NCBI RefSeq assembly: GCF_001654455.1
Contig: NZ_CP015772.1
Location: forward strand, 3,720,001 to 3,784,000
Source of the DNA: Niabella ginsenosidivorans
GTDB lineage: Bacteria; Bacteroidota; Bacteroidia; Chitinophagales; Chitinophagaceae
Reading direction: 5' to 3'
DNA: 64,000 nt
The position numbers and the translations under genes are program-made. The first letter of the stretch is position 1; each line of letters opens with the position of its first letter. Positions 1-11,000 of this stretch are shown here, piece after piece. The notes beneath the pieces are model-generated. The model had not been told where the DNA came from. It was given only the letters and a program-made list of their open reading frames with translations, and did not search any database.

Positions 1-54
1 AAACCTATGCCTTTCAGGCAGGTAAAGAATACGCAGAAAGAGAAAAACGGGGGT

Positions 55-311
55 CTACAGGGGTTGAGCGCCTTCGATCAGTACAGTTGTTTTGTTGTTC
101 AGCACTTCAGCAAAACCACCCTGGATCTGGAAGAAAACAGCGTCACCGTTCAGGCGGTCTTTCAGGATCTTTAACCGGCCCTGCTGCAAAGCAGCGATCA
201 TAGGGGCATGCTTATCCAGCACCTCAAAAGAACCGGAAATGCCAGGCATCTGCACGCCGTAAACATCACCGCTGTAGATTTTTTTTCGGGGGTTAATATT
301 TCTAATTGCAT
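55..311 (-). CDS. atpC: ATP synthase F1 subunit epsilon, apparent frameshift near the start
   Basis: Epsilon subunit of the F1 part of ATP synthase, which links the catalytic head to the rotor at the inner membrane. Only the N-terminal beta-sandwich domain is present (about 86 residues), a short form that is common in Bacteroidota. The family motifs are clear from SGDVYGVQMPG onward, through FEVLDKHAPM, to GGFAEVLNN. The ATG at 309-311 opens a canonical start, MQLEILTPEKK, but that frame then runs into a run of eight A (T279-286 on the plus strand) and leaves the epsilon frame. The epsilon frame itself can only be entered upstream from a TTG at 313-315, giving an atypical MYAIRNINPRKK. One extra A would restore a normal protein. 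This is an assembly or sequencing error, a real mutation, or polymerase slippage on the A run. The gene lies 80 bases downstream of atpD and shares its transcript. Confidence 0.9.
279..286 (-). other. A8 homopolymer, frameshift site in atpC
   Basis: Eight consecutive T on the plus strand (A on the coding strand) lie at codons 9-11 of atpC. The frame before the run (MQLEILTPEKK) and the frame after it (IYSGDVYG) are both family-typical but differ by one base. Nine A would join them. Confidence 0.85.
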
Positions 312-321
312 ACAATCTGAA

Positions 322-391
322 AATTTGAAAATTTGAAAATTGATAATGAAAATATGCCCTTTTTAAATCAGCACATCTTCAAATTTTCAAA

Positions 392-393
<2 letters not shown>
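322..393. repeat. 16-bp inverted repeat in the atpD-atpC junction
   Basis: The sequence aatttgaaaatttgaa at 322-337 is repeated in perfect inverse form at 378-393, where it overlaps the atpD stop codon. The loop is 40 bases. In RNA this could form a long A/U-rich stem between the two cistrons. It has no T run of terminator type, so a role in mRNA processing or in beta:epsilon expression ratio is only a guess. Confidence 0.6.
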
Positions 394-1906
<1,513 letters not shown>

Positions 1907-2011
1907 TTATTTGAGGCTGCAAAAGTAAGGTTTATCGCTATAATAAACACTTTCCGATCAAGAATTATTAATAAGCTGTGGAAAAATGCTTAAATATCTC
2001 CCGCACTCACG

Positions 2012-2019
2012 TATTTTTG
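2012..2019 (+). promoter_or_regulatory. possible Bacteroidota -7 element (TAnnTTTG)
   Basis: TATTTTTG matches the Bacteroidota housekeeping -7 consensus TAnnTTTG, 45 bases upstream of the L,D-transpeptidase ATG. No convincing TTTG -33 box lies at the usual spacing, so this is tentative. Confidence 0.35.
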
Positions 2020-2063
2020 TATAAAATAGTTTGCTAACCAATTAAAAATAATCTGATTATCCT

Positions 2064-3839
2064 ATGCCTGTTCGACGTGTTCTGACTGCAGTTCTGGTAT
2101 TGACTATCATTGCCGCTGTTTCCTGTAAAAATGAAGACAAAAAAGCAAAGAAAAAGGTTATACGGGTTGAAAAACCGGTTACAAAAGTGGACGTTACCAT
2201 TGACACCACTAACGCCTTTAACCAGCTATTTATTGACAGTTCTTTGGTTAACAGTTATTTAGCTAAAGATAGCCTGAGCGATACATTGATAAACAGGATC
2301 AAAAGCTTTTATAACAGCCGTAACTACCAGTATGCCTGGTTCTCTCCGGAAGGACTTCCGGAGCATACCGTTTCCTTCTGGAATATGCTGAAGAATTACC
2401 TGAATTATTCAAAGGATTCCACAGTGTATAATAAAGCGCTGGCCCTTAAAATGGAATCGATCATCAATACAGACAAACTGAAGATCCGGAATGATTCCAC
2501 CTACCAGGCCCTTGAGCTTGCGCTGACGAAATATTTTTATCTGTACGCAGATCATGCCTATGCTGATGATCCTGGTTTTGATATGAAAACCCTGGAATGG
2601 TATATTCCCAAAAAGAAGCTGACGTTAGAAGGAATGCTGGATTCGGTACTTGCGGGAAAGGGGCAGTTCTCCAACGCCTATGCTCCTACCAATCCGCAAT
2701 ACAAACAACTAAGGGAGCAACTGCAGAAATACAAAACCATAAAAGATGCAGGCGGGTGGCCCAGGGTAAACAGCCCCGTTGAAGTAATGAGGATCGGCTT
2801 CAAAGATCCCTCCGTAAAAACATTAAAAAAACGATTGAAAATTGAAGGATTCCTGGAAGGAGAAGACAGTACCTTTACCAATACCTATAACGCCTCTCTG
2901 GCAGAAGCTGTAAATGCTATAAAAAGAGCCTATGGCTATAAAGAGGATGGCACAGCCGGTAAAACCTTCTTAAAAGATGTGAACGTTTCTGTAGACGAGC
3001 GCATTCAGCAGATACTGATCAATATGGAGCGGATGCGCTGGATCCCCATTGAAACCAAGGATTCCGGCCGCGCTATCATGGTCAATATTCCTGAATATAA
3101 AATGCACGTTTATGAAAACGGGCGCCCGGCATGGGATATGAATGTGGTGGTGGGTAAAGAAAGCAATAATACCACGGTGTTTACAGGCGTTCTGAAAACA
3201 GTGGTTTTCAGCCCTTACTGGAACGTGCCTACCAGCATTGTTAAAAAAGAAATGGGCGGACGCCCCAGCCAGGCTTACCTGGAAAGGAACCATATGGAAA
3301 TCGTAAACGGGCAGGTACGTCAGAAACCGGGCCCCTGGAATTCCTTAGGGCTGGTAAAGTTCCTGTTTCCCAACAGCTATAACATCTATTTCCATGACTC
3401 ACCTGCCAAAAGCCTGTTCAACAGGGATAAGCGCAGTTTCAGCCATGGCTGCATCCGCCTGAAGGAGCCGGCAAAATTTGCAGAATATGTACTGGAAGAC
3501 ACAGCCCGCTGGAGCGAGCAGAAAGTTGACTCGGCCATGCACAGCTATAAAGAAAAATATGTACGTGTAAAAAGGCCCATACCGGTACTGATCACCTATT
3601 TTACTGCCTGGGTAGATGATGATGGTGCCCTCAATTTCCGGGAAGACATTTACGGGCATGATGCCGTAATTGCTAAAAAGATGTTCCTGAACAGCGTGGG
3701 CACTACCTATAGCCGTCAAAAGGCCATCAGGGACAGCCTGCAACACATAAAAGATTCCATTAAAGCAAAGGAACTGGAGCTGAAGCAGAAAAGAAAGGCA
3801 GACAGCCTGAAGCAGGCGAAAGTGATGAGTGGTGGGTAG
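2064..3839 (+). CDS. L,D-transpeptidase lipoprotein (YkuD domain, YcbB-like)
   Basis: Cell-wall enzyme predicted to form 3-3 cross-links or other L,D linkages in peptidoglycan, anchored as a lipoprotein. Residues 1-21 form a signal peptide with the lipobox AVSC (Cys21). Residues of about 60-230 resemble the scaffold domain of YcbB-type enzymes. A peptidoglycan-binding-like helical domain follows at about 240-305. The YkuD catalytic domain spans about 335-490, with His444 (YFHDS) and the active-site motif SHGCIRL, Cys463. The C-terminal tail (about 560-591) is rich in Lys and Glu and probably helical. Length (591) fits the large YcbB/LdtD group. It stands alone, divergent from atpD, and is followed by the acyltransferase gene on the same strand 128 bases away. 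Confidence 0.92.
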   Translation: MPVRRVLTAVLVLTIIAAVSCKNEDKKAKKKVIRVEKPVTKVDVTIDTTNAFNQLFIDSSLVNSYLAKDSLSDTLINRIKSFYNSRNYQYAWFSPEGLPEHTVSFWNMLKNYLNYSKDSTVYNKALALKMESIINTDKLKIRNDSTYQALELALTKYFYLYADHAYADDPGFDMKTLEWYIPKKKLTLEGMLDSVLAGKGQFSNAYAPTNPQYKQLREQLQKYKTIKDAGGWPRVNSPVEVMRIGFKDPSVKTLKKRLKIEGFLEGEDSTFTNTYNASLAEAVNAIKRAYGYKEDGTAGKTFLKDVNVSVDERIQQILINMERMRWIPIETKDSGRAIMVNIPEYKMHVYENGRPAWDMNVVVGKESNNTTVFTGVLKTVVFSPYWNVPTSIVKKEMGGRPSQAYLERNHMEIVNGQVRQKPGPWNSLGLVKFLFPNSYNIYFHDSPAKSLFNRDKRSFSHGCIRLKEPAKFAEYVLEDTARWSEQKVDSAMHSYKEKYVRVKRPIPVLITYFTAWVDDDGALNFREDIYGHDAVIAKKMFLNSVGTTYSRQKAIRDSLQHIKDSIKAKELELKQKRKADSLKQAKVMSGG

Positions 3840-3967
3840 TGAAGGGTGAATAGTGAAAAAAACAAGTATCCGGAAACAGGTATCCGGCATTAGGAATACT
3901 GGTACTTACAACAGACAAACCGACCATGGACTATGAACCATGAACCATAAATCAATAGTTTTGCGGT

Positions 3968-5161
3968 ATGCACATCATAGAAGTAACTTCCCCTGCACTG
4001 GCTAAAGCCTTTCTTCAGGTAAATGTGAGTATTAACAAAAACGATCCGAATTATATACGCCCGCTTGATAAAGATGTTGAAGCAGTATTTGATCCAAAAA
4101 AGAATAAAGCCTTCCGGTTTGGCGAAGCGATCCGCTGGATATTGCAGGATGAGCAGGGAAAACCAATCGGCCGCATAGCTGCTTTTACCAATAAAAAATA
4201 TAAAACAAAAGGAGATGACGGGCCCGTTGGAGGCATGGGCTTCTTTGATTGCATTCACAACCAGGATGCTGCCAATCTGTTGCTGGGCACAGCAAAAAAA
4301 TGGCTGGAGGAAAAAGGCATGACGGCGATGGACGGCCCCATCAATTTTGGCGAACGTGATAAATGGTGGGGGCTTTTGATAGAAGGTTTTGAACCACCTT
4401 TATATTGCATGAACTATAATCCGCCCTACTATAAAGAGCTGCTGGAAGCTTATGGCTTTAAGCCCTTCTTCTACCAGTCCTGCTTTGCACTGGACGTTAA
4501 AAACCGCTTACAGGAAAAATTTTACGACCGGCATGCAGCTTTGGCAAAAGATCCCGATTTTTCTTCTGATAATATCCGGAAGAGCAACCTGGTGAAATAT
4601 GCCAAAGACTTTACAACCGTTTATAACAAAGCCTGGGCAGGCCATGGCGGTTTAAAACAAATAGAAGAACGGGTTGCCATAAAAATGTTCCAAAGTATGA
4701 AGGCCGTTCTGGATGAGCGCATTTGCTGGCTGATCTATTATAAGAAGGAGCCTATTGGAGTATGGCTGAACTTACCCGACCTGAACCAGTGGTTCAGATA
4801 CCTGAACGGAAAATTCGGCTGGATCGATAAGCTTAAGTTCCTGTGGTACAAACATACCAAGCCTAATAACAAATTTGTAGGTTTGGTGTTTGGCATAGTA
4901 CCGGAATTCCAGGGCAGGGGCGCTGATGCTTATATGATCGTGGAAGGAGGTAAAATTATACAGGATTATCAACTGCAAAACGGAAAATACCAGGTAGGAA
5001 ATGTCATTTACGAAAAATACGAAATGCAATGGATCGGGGAATTCAATCCCAAAATGATTAATGTAGCAGAATCCCTTGGCACCTACCGCAGCCGCAGGCT
5101 GGCCACTTACCGTTATAATTTTAACCGGGAAAAGGAATTTAAGATGCACCCTGTATTATAA
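3968..5161 (+). CDS. GNAT-like acyltransferase family protein, function unknown
   Basis: A 397-residue cytoplasmic protein without signal peptide. It resembles a family common in Bacteroidota that has N-acetyltransferase (GNAT) fold and is often annotated as GTP cyclohydrolase or hypothetical. Supporting features are the opening with NDPNYIRPLDKD, the DGPINFGERDKWWG block at about residues 119-132, and a second half ending in a segment (about 305-325) with VPEFQGRGAD, which resembles the GNAT acetyl-CoA loop (Q/R-x-x-G-x-G/A). The substrate is unknown. The ATG at 3968 is the first in frame and fits homologue N-termini as I recall them. A hairpin follows directly after the stop codon. Confidence 0.7.
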   Translation: MHIIEVTSPALAKAFLQVNVSINKNDPNYIRPLDKDVEAVFDPKKNKAFRFGEAIRWILQDEQGKPIGRIAAFTNKKYKTKGDDGPVGGMGFFDCIHNQDAANLLLGTAKKWLEEKGMTAMDGPINFGERDKWWGLLIEGFEPPLYCMNYNPPYYKELLEAYGFKPFFYQSCFALDVKNRLQEKFYDRHAALAKDPDFSSDNIRKSNLVKYAKDFTTVYNKAWAGHGGLKQIEERVAIKMFQSMKAVLDERICWLIYYKKEPIGVWLNLPDLNQWFRYLNGKFGWIDKLKFLWYKHTKPNNKFVGLVFGIVPEFQGRGADAYMIVEGGKIIQDYQLQNGKYQVGNVIYEKYEMQWIGEFNPKMINVAESLGTYRSRRLATYRYNFNREKEFKMHPVL

Positions 5162-5166
5162 ACAAA

Positions 5167-5184
5167 GGCCGGCAAAAGCCGGCC
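5167..5184. terminator. GC-rich hairpin between convergent genes
   Basis: The stem ggccggc / gccggcc (5167-5173 and 5178-5184) closes a four-base aaaa loop between the acyltransferase (+) and the small lipoprotein (-). The minus strand has a partial T stretch after the stem. It probably ends transcription from both sides. Confidence 0.6.
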
Positions 5185-5205
5185 CAAAAATCATTCAGTA
5201 ACTGT

Positions 5206-5580
5206 TTACCGGTTACAATCTGCGCCCCATGTATTGTCTCCGTTTTTTAATGCAATATGAAGCTTACCGGCATCAATTGATAAAAGACCTGTATACCCGT
5301 TTACAGTACCAATATATCCCTGTTCCCCTTTTGACATCTGTACATCCTTGATGGAAGGGATATTGTCTGAAAAATTAAAATCGTACCGGTCTCCTACTTT
5401 TACTACAGTTACCGAGCCATTACTGTTTGTAATCGTTTTATCGCCTGTGTAACTAACACTTCCATGATAGGTACCTATAAATAAATCATTATCCACAGGA
5501 TTATCATCCTTGCTACAGGAGGCAAAAACAACCGTTGCTGCAATTAGCATCAGGCTTAAAAATTTGAAAACAGATTTCAT
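5206..5580 (-). CDS. small lipoprotein, hypothetical
   Basis: A 124-residue protein starting MKSVFKFLSLML with a lipobox FASC (Cys22) followed by SKDD, a sorting context typical of Bacteroidota lipoproteins. The mature part of about 100 residues is rich in beta-type alternation and Gly/Asn (FIGTYHGSVSYTG, DRYDFNFSDN), so a small lipocalin-like or beta-sandwich fold is plausible, but no family is recognised. The C-terminal end CNR lies beside the hairpin at 5167-5184. Function unknown. Confidence 0.7.
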   Translation of the reverse strand: MKSVFKFLSLMLIAATVVFASCSKDDNPVDNDLFIGTYHGSVSYTGDKTITNSNGSVTVVKVGDRYDFNFSDNIPSIKDVQMSKGEQGYIGTVNGYTGLLSIDAGKLHIALKNGDNTWGADCNR

Positions 5581-5978
5581 AGAATTTGATTTTGATTAAA
5601 AAATAAATATTAACAGCTATAAAACAAGCACAATGCCAAATACCGGAAAAGAACCGGCAGTAGTTGTTAAAAAACAGGACAAAAAGTGTTAAGGAAATAT
5701 CAACGGCTTTTGCAATAAACTGATAGCTACCAGAATAATCAAAGCCGTTTAAAAAAGGAATACAGCCATTGCTCCTGTAGTTTTCAGAAATAATTAGTTT
5801 TGTAATATTATTATGCCGTATCAATTTTATTAAAGTGGTCGCCACCCCGGATGGTTTTGTGCAGGCATACACTATAGCGATGCAGCGGTCAGTGTTTCAC
5901 AGAAAAAGAAGCAATGAGTTTGGGGACAGGCCCGCAAAGACAATTTTGATAGCAATTCATTTATAAAAAAGCATCATT
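5581..5978. other. 398-base gap between divergent genes
   Basis: A/T-rich spacer between the start of the small lipoprotein (-) and the start of the UPF0173 gene (+). It must hold both promoters. A TAGTTTTG at 5795-5802 matches the TAnnTTTG -7 consensus on the plus strand but lies 177 bases before the ATG and lacks a clear -33 box. No credible gene is seen; the open frames here are short and low in protein character. Confidence 0.5.
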
Positions 5979-6656
5979 ATGAAATTTACATTTTACGGCC
6001 AATCCTGTTTTCAGCTGGAGCTGGGTGGCAAAAAATTTTTATTTGACCCCTTTATTGCCGGTAATGAGCTGGCAAAAGATGTAGACATCAACCGTATTGA
6101 AGCGGATTACATACTGGTAAGCCACGGGCATGGTGATCATACAGCAGATCTGATCCCCATAGCCAAAAGAACCGGCGCGCTTGTGATCAGTAATTTTGAA
6201 ATCATTACCTGGCTGGGGCAGCAGGGCATAACCAATAGCCATCCTATGAACTTTGGCAGCTATGATTTTGAATTTGGCACCTTAACTTATATGCAGGCCC
6301 AGCACAGCAGCAGTTTATCTGACGGCACCTATGCCGGAGCTGCAGGCGGTTTTATACTGGCTTCTGACCAGGGCAATTTTTATTACAGCGGCGATACCAG
6401 CCTGATGCTGGACATGCAGCTGGTACCTTATTATGCCAGAGTGGATGTGGCCATATTACCTATTGGCGGCAACTTTACCATGAACGCAAAAGACGCCCTG
6501 AAAGCCTCCGACTTTATTCAATGCAATAATATTGTAGGCGTGCACTTTGACACCTTCGGCTATATCAAAATTGATCACGAAAAGGCAAAAAAGCTATTTA
6601 ATGATGCAGGCAAAAAACTGCTGATACCTGAAATAGGAGCCACTTACGACGTGTGA
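5979..6656 (+). CDS. UPF0173 metal-dependent hydrolase (metallo-beta-lactamase fold)
   Basis: A 225-residue cytoplasmic protein of the UPF0173 (YtkL-like) family, about the usual length. It starts MKFTFYGQSCF, typical of the family, and has the metal-binding motif HGHGDH at residues 49-54. A later Asp in the YSGDTSL segment (about 137-143) and the His of GVHFDTFGYI (about 181) complete the expected two-metal site. The natural substrate is not known for the family. It is a single-gene unit: a divergent promoter region precedes it and a rho-independent terminator overlaps its stop codon. Confidence 0.92.
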   Translation: MKFTFYGQSCFQLELGGKKFLFDPFIAGNELAKDVDINRIEADYILVSHGHGDHTADLIPIAKRTGALVISNFEIITWLGQQGITNSHPMNFGSYDFEFGTLTYMQAQHSSSLSDGTYAGAAGGFILASDQGNFYYSGDTSLMLDMQLVPYYARVDVAILPIGGNFTMNAKDALKASDFIQCNNIVGVHFDTFGYIKIDHEKAKKLFNDAGKKLLIPEIGATYDV

Positions 6657-6674
6657 TTGCATCGCACGTTTTTT
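6649..6674 (+). terminator. rho-independent terminator of the UPF0173 gene
   Basis: The stem acgtgtgat / atcgcacgt (6649-6657 and 6661-6669, one G-U pair) with a three-base loop is followed by six T. The stop codon TGA lies inside the left arm. Confidence 0.8.
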
Positions 6675-6919
6675 ATTGTCTATGAACATTTATTTTACTG
6701 GCAAAACCGCTGATCCTGTTTTACAAAATATTTAAGGCGCCCCGCTTCAGAGATCAATAATGTGGCCGTTATTCCACTCAACGGGCATTTTATTCCGCTA
6801 ACACAAAATTTCAACGATATTTTTTGCCGACTGACAGTTTTCCGGCCTTTTGCCGTCCTATAAATATTGAAATTTACAGGACTATAGAAATAAGCTACCC
6901 CGCAAACAGAATCAAATAT

Positions 6920-8083
6920 ATGAGAGGATTTCATTTGGCTGTTTTTTCCTTTGTGCTCCTGGCCGCCTGCACATCCGATAAAAATAAAGACAACAAAAAA
7001 GAGAACACAACAAGACCTTACCAGGTACTGACACTGGAACCAAGGCCGGCCATAACGTATCATGATTACCCGGCCACCATACAGGGACAGCAGGTAGTAG
7101 AAATCCGCCCGATGGTTGACGGCTATCTTGAAAAAATTTACGTACCGGAAGGCGCCGCCGTTCAAAAAGGCCAGCTGCTCTTTCAGATCAGCAATCCCCA
7201 ATATGAGCAGGAAGTGATCACTGCAAAAGCTGCCATTAAAAGCGCTGAAGCAGATGTAAGCGCCGCCCAAATGAACGTAGAAAAAACAAAGCCACTCGTT
7301 GCACAGGACATCATCAGCAAATACGAATTAGAATCGGCCCAGTATACGCTAAAAGCCAAAGAAGCGGCACTGGCCCAGGCAAAGGCCACCCTTGCCAATG
7401 CCTTAACCAATATAGGCTATACTACCATCCGGAGCCCGCAATCAGGGGTCATTGGCCTGATCCCCTATAAGATCGGGGCGCTGGTCAGCAGCACTACCTC
7501 CAGCCCGCTTACCACCTTATCCAACAACACCAACATATACGCTTATTTTTCTTTAAATGAAAAACAACTACTGAACTTTTCCAGCAGGCACCCTGGTGCT
7601 ACCATGCAGGAAAAGCTTAAAAGCCTGCCACCTGTAAATTTAGTGCTGGCAGACGGAACACTGTATAACCAAACCGGTAAAGTAGAGCCCGCCAGCGGCT
7701 CTATCACCACCGCAACCGGAACCATCACATTTAAGGCTACTTTCCCCAATCCCGGCGGCATTATACAAAACGGGGCCAGCGCCACTGTAAGGATCCCGCG
7801 CAATGAAGCAGCAGCATTAATGATTCCCCAAAGTGCCAGTTTTGAGCTACAGGACAAACGGTTGGTTTATAAACTTACGGCCGATAACAAAATTATCAGC
7901 ACCGCAATTGTATCCACACCTACTCCGGACGGGCAGTACCTGATTGTGCAAAGCGGGCTTACCAAAGGCGACCGTATTGTACTGGATGGTTTCAACCTTA
8001 AGGATGGAACGCAGGTCATTCCCAGGCCGGTAAATGCAGATAGCATCTATCATCTTCAGGATACTACACAAAACAATCCCTAA
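6920..8083 (+). CDS. RND efflux adaptor (membrane fusion protein), lipoprotein
   Basis: Periplasmic adaptor that joins an inner membrane RND pump to an outer membrane channel. The ATG at 6920 is chosen because it gives a clean lipoprotein signal, MRGFHLAVFSFVLLAAC; the open frame upstream starts only at a TTG and encodes no signal. The mature part shows the lipoyl-type half motifs (VVEIRPMVDGYLEKIYVPEGAAVQ..., about residues 55-75), an alpha-helical hairpin (about 90-165, Ala/Gln rich), the second lipoyl half around TTIRSPQSGVIG, and beta-barrel and membrane-proximal domains to the C-terminus. Length 387 is normal for AcrA/MexA-like proteins. Its stop codon overlaps the start of the pump gene by one base (TAATG), so translation is coupled. 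Confidence 0.93.
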   Translation: MRGFHLAVFSFVLLAACTSDKNKDNKKENTTRPYQVLTLEPRPAITYHDYPATIQGQQVVEIRPMVDGYLEKIYVPEGAAVQKGQLLFQISNPQYEQEVITAKAAIKSAEADVSAAQMNVEKTKPLVAQDIISKYELESAQYTLKAKEAALAQAKATLANALTNIGYTTIRSPQSGVIGLIPYKIGALVSSTTSSPLTTLSNNTNIYAYFSLNEKQLLNFSSRHPGATMQEKLKSLPPVNLVLADGTLYNQTGKVEPASGSITTATGTITFKATFPNPGGIIQNGASATVRIPRNEAAALMIPQSASFELQDKRLVYKLTADNKIISTAIVSTPTPDGQYLIVQSGLTKGDRIVLDGFNLKDGTQVIPRPVNADSIYHLQDTTQNNP

Positions 8084-11000
8084 TGTTAAAACGATTTATA
8101 GAACGGCCCGTATTAAGTACGGTAATTTCAGTGCTCATAGTTTTACTGGGTGTACTTGGATTGTTAAAGCTGCCCATTGAGCAATACCCTTATATTTCCC
8201 CTCCCACGGTGCAGGTAAACGCCACTTACAGCGGGGCAAATACCAGTGCTGTTTTAAACAGTGTTATTATTCCGCTGGAGCAGCAGATCAATGGTGTGGA
8301 AGGCATGACCTATATGACCTCTACAGCTACCAATACAGGAAGCGCCAACATCAGCATCTTTTTTGAGGTGGGCCGCGATCCTGACCAGGCTGCTGTAGAT
8401 GTCCAGAACCGCATATCCGCAGCTACCGGGAAGCTCCCGCAATCCGTTATACAAAACGGCATTACTGTAAGAAAACAGCAAACAAGCAATGTACTGATCA
8501 TTTCCATTTATTCTGACAAAAAGGATTATGACCAGACCTTCCTGCAAAACTATGCAGCAATCAATGTGATTCCGCAATTACAGCGGGTATCCGGCGTAGG
8601 AGGCGCCAATGTATTCGGGAATGTAATGACCTATGCCATGCGCATATGGTTAAAGCCGGATGTTATGGCGGTTTATGGCGTAACCCCTGCTGATGTTTCA
8701 GCAGCGCTTGCAGAACAAAATCTGAATGCTGCACCAGGCATCTTCGGACAAAATTCCAACCAGCCTTTTCAATACGTTATTACTTATACCGGCACACTGG
8801 TTTCTACCAATGAGTTTGGGAATATTATTATAAAATCAATGGGTAACGGGCAATACCTGCGGCTGAAAGACGTAGCCCGTATAGAGCTGGGCGCCCAAAC
8901 CTATACCGGCTCTACTGCAACGGATGGCAAGCCTTCTTTAGGAATTGCCATCAGCCAGACGCCCGGCTCCAATGCGCGCGAGGTGATCATCAACTGTAAA
9001 AAAGTGATCGAGCAGGCTGCAAAATTGTTCCCGGACGGGGTGAAATTTGTTTACCTGGTTGACATCAACAACTTCCTCAGCGCCTCTATTGAAAAAGTAG
9101 TGCATACACTGGTAGAGTGCTTTTTGCTGGTGTTCCTGGTGATCCTCATCTTCCTGCAGGATGTGCGCTCTACTATCATCCACGGCATCTCTGTGCCGGT
9201 ATCTATCATTGGTACCTTCTTTTTCCTGTACCTGTTCGGGTTCAGCGTAAACCTGCTCACCCTGTTTGCGCTGGTACTGGCTATTGGTATAGTTGTGGAT
9301 GATGCCATAGTGGTGGTAGAGGCCGTGCATGCAAAACTGGAGCATGGCTATACATCGCCCAGGAAAGCAGCCATTGATGCCATGCGTGAAATAGCGCCTG
9401 CTATTATTTCCATTACACTGGTAATGGCATCCGTATTCCTGCCGGTGACCTTTGTAACCGGATCTGCCGGTGTATTTTACAGGCAGTTCGGAATAACACT
9501 GGCCATTTCCATTATGATCTCTGCATTAAATGCGCTCACACTTTGCCCGGCTATCGCCGCCATGTTCTTAAAACCGCCCAAACATATACAGGAAGATAAG
9601 GAAGGCGAAAAAGTAACTTTCGGAAAACGTTTTGCCAGGGCGTTCAATTCCGGTTATAATGCTGTTGTAGAAAAATACACAGGAGGAGTAAAATTCCTTA
9701 CAAAACGAACCTGGCTGGTCTTTATCATTATACTGCTTTTTGCAGGCGCTTTCTTTGCGCTTATGAAAAGCACGCCCACCAGCTTTGTACCCAGCGAGGA
9801 CATGGGTACTATTTTTGTGAACGTTACCTTACCGCCGGGGTCAACCATGGAGCGCGTACGGGAAGTAGACCGGCAGGTAGACAGCGCTGCCCGGAAATTG
9901 CCGCAGGTAGCAAACACCATGCGCATGATGGGGCGTAATTTCATTGCCGGTGAAGGCAGCTCATACGGTATGGTGATCATACGGCTCAAACCGTGGAGCC
10001 AGCGGCCCGGTGTTTCTGATAAAGACCTGATCAAAAAGCTGATCGACAATACCTCCTATATCAGCGGTGCAAAGATCACCTTCATGCAACAGCCCACTAT
10101 TTCCGGCTTTGGTACCAGCGGCGGGTTTACCTTTCAGTTGCAGGACCGTGCGGCGCACTCTTCAGAAGAATTTTATAAGGTAGGGCAGAATTTTTTAAAT
10201 GAACTGAATAAACGGCCTGAGATCCAGTATGCAGCCACTTCCTTTAACCCGAACTTTCCGCAATACCTGCTATCCATAAACGTAGCAAAATGTAAAGATG
10301 CCGGTGTCTCCGTTTCTGACCTGCTCAATACGATGGGTGTGTTCTATGGAAGCGCTTATGTCAGCAACTTTAACGAGTTCGGGCAGCAGTACCAGGTGAT
10401 CCTGCAGGCAGACCCCCGTTATACAGCCAGTGTGCAGGGGCTCAACAACATTATGGTGCGCGCCGGAGACGGTTCCATGAACCCCATTACAGAATACATT
10501 ACCTTAAAACGGGTTTATGGCCCGGAATCGGTTACCCGGTTCAATATGTATAATTCCATGTCCGTAAACGGATCGCCTAATAACGGGTACAGCACAGGCC
10601 AATCCCTTACCGCCATTTCAGAAACCGCAGCAAAGGTGTTGCCGCCCGGTTACAGCTTTGAATACTCCGGCATCAGCCGGGAAGAGCAGAACAGCGGATC
10701 CCAGACCGTATACGTCTTTATCCTCAGCCTGATATTTGTATACCTGCTGCTGAGCGCGCTTTATGAAAGTTACCTGCTTCCCTTTGCCGTATTGCTTTCA
10801 CTGCCCGTGGGTTTGACCGGCGTATTTGTCTTTGCCAAACTTTTCGGGCTGGATAATAATATTTATATGCAGATCTCCATGATCATGCTGATCGGCTTGC
10901 TGGCAAAAAATGCGATTCTTATTGTGGAATTTGCACTGGAACGCCGGCAAAAAGGCATGGGACTTTTAGAGTCGGCGCTGGAAGGCGCCAAGGCAAGGCT

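Noticed and set aside
5513-5872. 119-codon minus-strand open frame overlapping the small lipoprotein
   Set aside because: It overlaps the lipoprotein signal peptide in another frame and shows no protein-like pattern.
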